Source of the DNA: Chloroflexota bacterium
GTDB taxonomy: Bacteria > Chloroflexota > Anaerolineae > Aggregatilineales > UBA3940
Direction of reading: 5' to 3'
Length of the DNA: 18,221 bases
Assembly: GCA_024643825.1 (NCBI GenBank)
Contig: JAHEME010000008.1
Span: 1-18,221 of the forward strand
Position numbers and translations under genes: made by a program
Notes under the pieces: model-generated
The model's input: the letters and a program-made list of their open reading frames with translations, nothing else
What the model was told of the DNA's origin: nothing
Databases searched by the model: none
Part shown: piece after piece, positions 15,630-18,221 of the stretch
Position numbering within the stretch: position 1 is the first letter of the stretch
How the letters are laid out: the number at the start of each line of letters is the position of its first letter

Positions 15630-15648
15630 TAACTCATATGAGGAGTTA
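15630..15648. promoter_or_regulatory. Imperfect dyad between dnaE and mutM (possible operator)
   Basis: TAACTC (15630-15635) and GAGTTA (15643-15648) flank a 7-base spacer, and CTCATATGAG (15633-15642) is itself a perfect 10-bp palindrome. The site lies between the two divergent promoters, where a shared regulator could bind. No known operator is recognised, and the AT-rich context makes chance symmetry plausible. Confidence 0.22.
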
Positions 15649-15680
15649 TATATTTCGAACCCCAAATGATGTCAGAACAC

Positions 15681-15689
15681 TGCTATACT
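15681..15689 (+). promoter_or_regulatory. Candidate extended -10 promoter for mutM
   Basis: TGC followed by TATACT forms an extended -10 box 33 bases upstream of the mutM ATG, with a poor -35 region (CCCAAA at 17 bases). The predicted start near 15696 leaves a short leader. No other promoter is evident before the two downstream genes, so it probably serves all three. Confidence 0.5.
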
Positions 15690-15721
15690 TTTAGAGCCTC
15701 TGTGAAACATGCTGAGTGACA

Positions 15722-16537
15722 ATGCCAGAGCTACCTGAAGTTGAAACTGTTGTACGAGCGCTGCGACCTTCTGTGCTTGGCAGAGCCATCACAGAGATAA
15801 ATGTTCTCTGGTCTAAAGAGTTGCATAATTCTGACCCACAGAGTTTTGCGGATCGTGTAACCGGACAGCAAGTCCAGCAGCTAACAAGACGCGGAAAATA
15901 TATTTTGTTTATGCTAACTCACGATGTGTTAGCAGTTCATCTCAAAATGACGGGGCGGCTTTATGTCGCCAGTCCGTTAGAAGATCGCCCCGATGATCGC
16001 TGGGTGAGAGTAATATTCTCGCTAGATGATGGTCAGCAGTTGCGATTCTCTGATTCCCGGAAGTTCGGGAGAGTCTATCTTGCCGCAGAGGTTGACGAGA
16101 TCACAGGCAAGCTGGGGCCAGAGCCTCTCTCTAATGAATTTACACTGGAGATATTCACAAAAGGACTCACTGCACGCCAGCGGGTTATTAAGTCACTTTT
16201 ACTGGATCAAACGTTCCTTGCTGGTGTGGGGAACATCTACGCAGATGAAGCTTTGTGGTATGCACAAGTTGACCCCAGGCGCAAGGCAAATACGCTAGAC
16301 CCTATGGAGATCAAGAGATTGTACGAAGGGGTGCGCTCTGTGCTTCAGGATGGCATCGCCCACGAGGGGGCTACTATCAGTTGGTATCGCAAACCTGATG
16401 GAACTAGTGGCGATTATCAAAACAAATTTCGGGTCTACGGCCAGATAGGCAAACCCTGCCAACGTTGTGGCAGCCCAATCACAAAACTATGGCTGGGGCA
16501 GCGGGGTACCCATTTTTGCTCGAATTGCCAGAAATAG
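15722..16537 (+). CDS. mutM: Formamidopyrimidine-DNA glycosylase / AP lyase (MutM, Fpg)
   Basis: Fpg excises 8-oxoguanine and formamidopyrimidines from DNA and nicks the abasic site. The 271-residue product starts MPELPEVETVVRAL; after Met removal Pro2 is the Schiff-base nucleophile and Glu3 the acid. RRGKY carries the conserved beta-turn Lys, and the helix-two-turn-helix segment is FLAGVGNIYADEALW. The C-terminal zinc finger has C-x2-C (CQRC) and C-x2-C (CSNC), with the conserved Arg in GQRGTHF before the second pair. The frame extends two codons upstream to GTG 15716, but that start would bury the catalytic proline, so ATG 15722 is chosen. The ribosome-binding site is weak. The next gene begins 18 bases after the stop. 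Confidence 0.97.
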   Translation: MPELPEVETVVRALRPSVLGRAITEINVLWSKELHNSDPQSFADRVTGQQVQQLTRRGKYILFMLTHDVLAVHLKMTGRLYVASPLEDRPDDRWVRVIFSLDDGQQLRFSDSRKFGRVYLAAEVDEITGKLGPEPLSNEFTLEIFTKGLTARQRVIKSLLLDQTFLAGVGNIYADEALWYAQVDPRRKANTLDPMEIKRLYEGVRSVLQDGIAHEGATISWYRKPDGTSGDYQNKFRVYGQIGKPCQRCGSPITKLWLGQRGTHFCSNCQK

Positions 16538-16555
16538 TAAGGAGGATGTATCAGC

Positions 16556-17191
16556 ATGAATCTAATGGGAATCATCCTACCAATTGCTGCACTTCTCATT
16601 GCTGGACTGCTGGTGGCAGCTCTGTGGTTGTGGTGGGGCGGAGGCGAGTCTCCGACAGAAGGAAGTAATTCTTCTCAGGACACCGTGCCCATTCCACCAA
16701 CAATAGCAACCGAAATAAGCCCGCCGCCAGCAGGCTTTCATGTGCTGCCTTCGCCGACCTCCGGAAAAGTAATGATACAAATTAAAGAGGAAACGTATCA
16801 GCATATTACAGAAATCCAGGATATCGCGATCCAGAATCAAATCAGGTCACAAATTCAGGCGCTGCACCAATTTACGAGCACTCAACAGGAACAACGGATC
16901 TCGCCCCCGGTTCCGTCGGCTCCCATTGTTCCGCCTAACCTTGTTGAACAAGAAATCGTGGTCGCAGATACAATAGCCGGACAGATCGAGACTATCTTGC
17001 AAGCGCATCTCCTGACAATTCCCCAGATGGTTGGCCGGTCAATCCACATTCTAAATGCAGCCGACGGAGGCGTGCAGATAAAAGTTGACGATAGCTACTA
17101 CGACTCCGTCGATGATGTGCAGGATGCTGAGATACGAACCATTTTGCAGGCCGCGATTCGGGAATGGGAGTTACGCTCTCAACTTAGCTGA
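16556..17191 (+). CDS. Membrane-anchored protein with two copies of a short module, function unknown
   Basis: The 211-residue product has one N-terminal transmembrane helix (about residues 5-27) with no lipobox, then a Ser/Pro/Thr-rich linker (28-68). This suggests an uncleaved anchor with the rest outside the membrane. Residues 70-103 and 171-204 are diverged copies of one module, pattern G-x-V-x-I-x-(I/V)-x4-Y-x6-Q-D-x2-I-x7-I, separated by a Pro-rich linker and a helical stretch (130-165). I do not recognise the family and see no catalytic residues; a binding or scaffolding role is only a guess. GGAGG lies 10 bases before ATG 16556. It sits 18 bases after mutM and 36 before the protease gene, so the three are probably one operon. 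Confidence 0.75.
   Translation: MNLMGIILPIAALLIAGLLVAALWLWWGGGESPTEGSNSSQDTVPIPPTIATEISPPPAGFHVLPSPTSGKVMIQIKEETYQHITEIQDIAIQNQIRSQIQALHQFTSTQQEQRISPPVPSAPIVPPNLVEQEIVVADTIAGQIETILQAHLLTIPQMVGRSIHILNAADGGVQIKVDDSYYDSVDDVQDAEIRTILQAAIREWELRSQLS
16763..17167 (+). repeat. Intragenic duplication: two diverged copies of a 34-residue module
   Basis: Copy 1 spans 16763-16864 and copy 2 spans 17066-17167. At the protein level 8 of 34 aligned positions are identical (Gly, Val, Ile, Tyr, Gln, Asp, Ile, Ile), with several conservative matches and no gap needed. The nucleotide sequences have diverged, so the duplication is old. Confidence 0.6.
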
Positions 17192-17227
17192 TGTCTATGT
17201 CTATTCACTCTCATGGAGGCTCCAGAC

Positions 17228-18221
17228 ATGATTCAACAGCCAACTTTTGATTGGCTTGTGCAAATTGCGATTATCCGGCAGCGCATCTCTGATGCGTTCC
17301 TGCGTCGCCAGAACGTAGTTGCCTGTGGGATTGGGATCAAAATCTCGAATGGCCAATCTACAGGCATTCCCAGCGTGGTGGTATCCGTAACTCGCAAAGA
17401 ACCAAAGAATAGACTTACAGAAATGGAACTGATCCCCCCAGAGGTTTCAGGGATAAAAACTGATGTTATTGAGACCGGGATCATCAAGGCGCTATCGCTT
17501 GAAAGAACCGCTCGTGTCCGCCCAATCCAGCCTGGCATCTCAACCGGGCACGAAAAAGCAACTGCCGGAACCCTGGGTTGCATCGTAAAACGCAATAACG
17601 AATTCTTCTTGTTAAGCAACAATCATGTATTTGCTATCTTAAATGAAGGGGGCCTGGGCGACGGCATCCTTCAACCAGGGCCAGCAGATGGCGGGAGCGA
17701 AACTGATAAAGTGGGCGAGTTGGCTGGCTTCACCCCCCTTGTCTTTCTCAACAGCAGTCCTGAGATGACAGAACCGTCGTCGCAGCCACAGGGGTGTGCC
17801 GCTTTGCTAGCTAGACTTCTAGGACAACAAGAAGTTCCCCGTCTGCCATCCTCAACGCCACTGCAATCTCCGTTTGAGAATCGAGTGGATGCAGCCATTG
17901 CACGTATACTGCCCACAATCCCACTTGACCCCACATTGGCGGAACTTGGCGGCCCCCCAACGGGAATTGCCGAACCTCAGCTTGGGATGCATATTTTTAA
18001 GAGTGGTCGGACAACAGGGGTAACTGAGGGCCTGGTGACTCAGGTGGATGTAACGGTAGACGTTGACTATGGAGACAAGCAGGCACGCTATGTGAACCAG
18101 ATCATGACCACACCCTTTACCGAGCGTGGCGATTCGGGATCGTTAATGATCAATGCTCAACGTCAGGCAGTTGGCCTAATCTTCTCTGGTTCAGATCTTA
18201 TATCCATTGCGAATCCGATGC
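17228..18221 (+). CDS. Trypsin-fold serine protease-like protein, 5' part (3' end outside window)
   Basis: An open frame of 331 codons runs from ATG 17228 to the window edge without a stop. GGAGG lies 8 bases before the start. Chymotrypsin-clan landmarks appear in the correct order: His133 in LLSNNHVFA, Asp221 in NRVDAAIARI, the pre-serine strand KSGRTTGVTEG (258-268), and Ser303 in ERGDSGSLM. About 85 residues separate His from Asp, much of it Pro/Gln/Ser-rich insertion (roughly 174-215). An N-terminal region (1-105) precedes the protease core, with VVACGIGIKI and PSVVVSVTRKEP as beta-like segments. No signal peptide is visible, so it may be cytoplasmic, or exported by another route. It resembles bacterial and plant NAL1-like trypsin-fold proteins; this is recognition by motif only. 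The substrate is unknown. Confidence 0.8.
   Translation, partial: MIQQPTFDWLVQIAIIRQRISDAFLRRQNVVACGIGIKISNGQSTGIPSVVVSVTRKEPKNRLTEMELIPPEVSGIKTDVIETGIIKALSLERTARVRPIQPGISTGHEKATAGTLGCIVKRNNEFFLLSNNHVFAILNEGGLGDGILQPGPADGGSETDKVGELAGFTPLVFLNSSPEMTEPSSQPQGCAALLARLLGQQEVPRLPSSTPLQSPFENRVDAAIARILPTIPLDPTLAELGGPPTGIAEPQLGMHIFKSGRTTGVTEGLVTQVDVTVDVDYGDKQARYVNQIMTTPFTERGDSGSLMINAQRQAVGLIFSGSDLISIANPM

Noticed and set aside
1..18221. CRISPR arrays, tRNA or rRNA genes, insertion sequences, att sites, defence or biosynthetic islands
   Set aside because: No direct-repeat arrays, cloverleaf-like segments, transposase motifs or terminal inverted repeats were found by reading the intergenic stretches; genes are packed and compositionally even.

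Overview
The window carries ordinary bacterial housekeeping genes at roughly 50% GC. A phylum-level guess of Chloroflexota (Anaerolineae-like) is inference. It rests on a SelB with an Arg-Glu-Met-Thr switch I, a pyrophosphate-type phosphofructokinase signature, a GroEL without a Gly-Gly-Met tail, and unfamiliar lineage-type proteins. No transposase, integrase, prophage, CRISPR array, tRNA or rRNA was seen, and base composition looks even throughout.

Left part (1-3527): the start of an acyl-CoA ligase-like gene reads leftward off the edge. Divergent from it is a two-gene plus-strand unit, a long coiled-coil protein of unknown function followed after 7 bases by a SelB-type elongation factor. 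A perfect 8-bp inverted repeat covers the selB ribosome-binding site and the first base of its start codon, which suggests translational coupling.

Middle (3532-15470): a minus-strand block. In transcription order it holds dnaE (replicative polymerase), a PPi-type phosphofructokinase, sbcC (Rad50-like ATPase), a TPR protein, groES and groEL, with a small membrane-protein ORF beyond. groESL has its own sigma-70-type promoter overlapped by a perfect CIRCE (HrcA) operator, and an intrinsic terminator follows groEL. dnaE and the genes behind it probably start from an extended -10 promoter in the dnaE-mutM gap.

Right part (15722-18221): a plus-strand cluster of mutM/fpg (oxidised-base repair glycosylase), a membrane-anchored protein with an internally duplicated module, and a trypsin-fold serine protease that runs off the window. 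The protease frame is open to the last base, with His133, Asp221 and Ser303 as the likely triad.

No complete new system such as a defence island or biosynthetic cluster can be demonstrated. The least explained parts are the coiled-coil/SelB pair and the duplicated membrane protein next to the protease.
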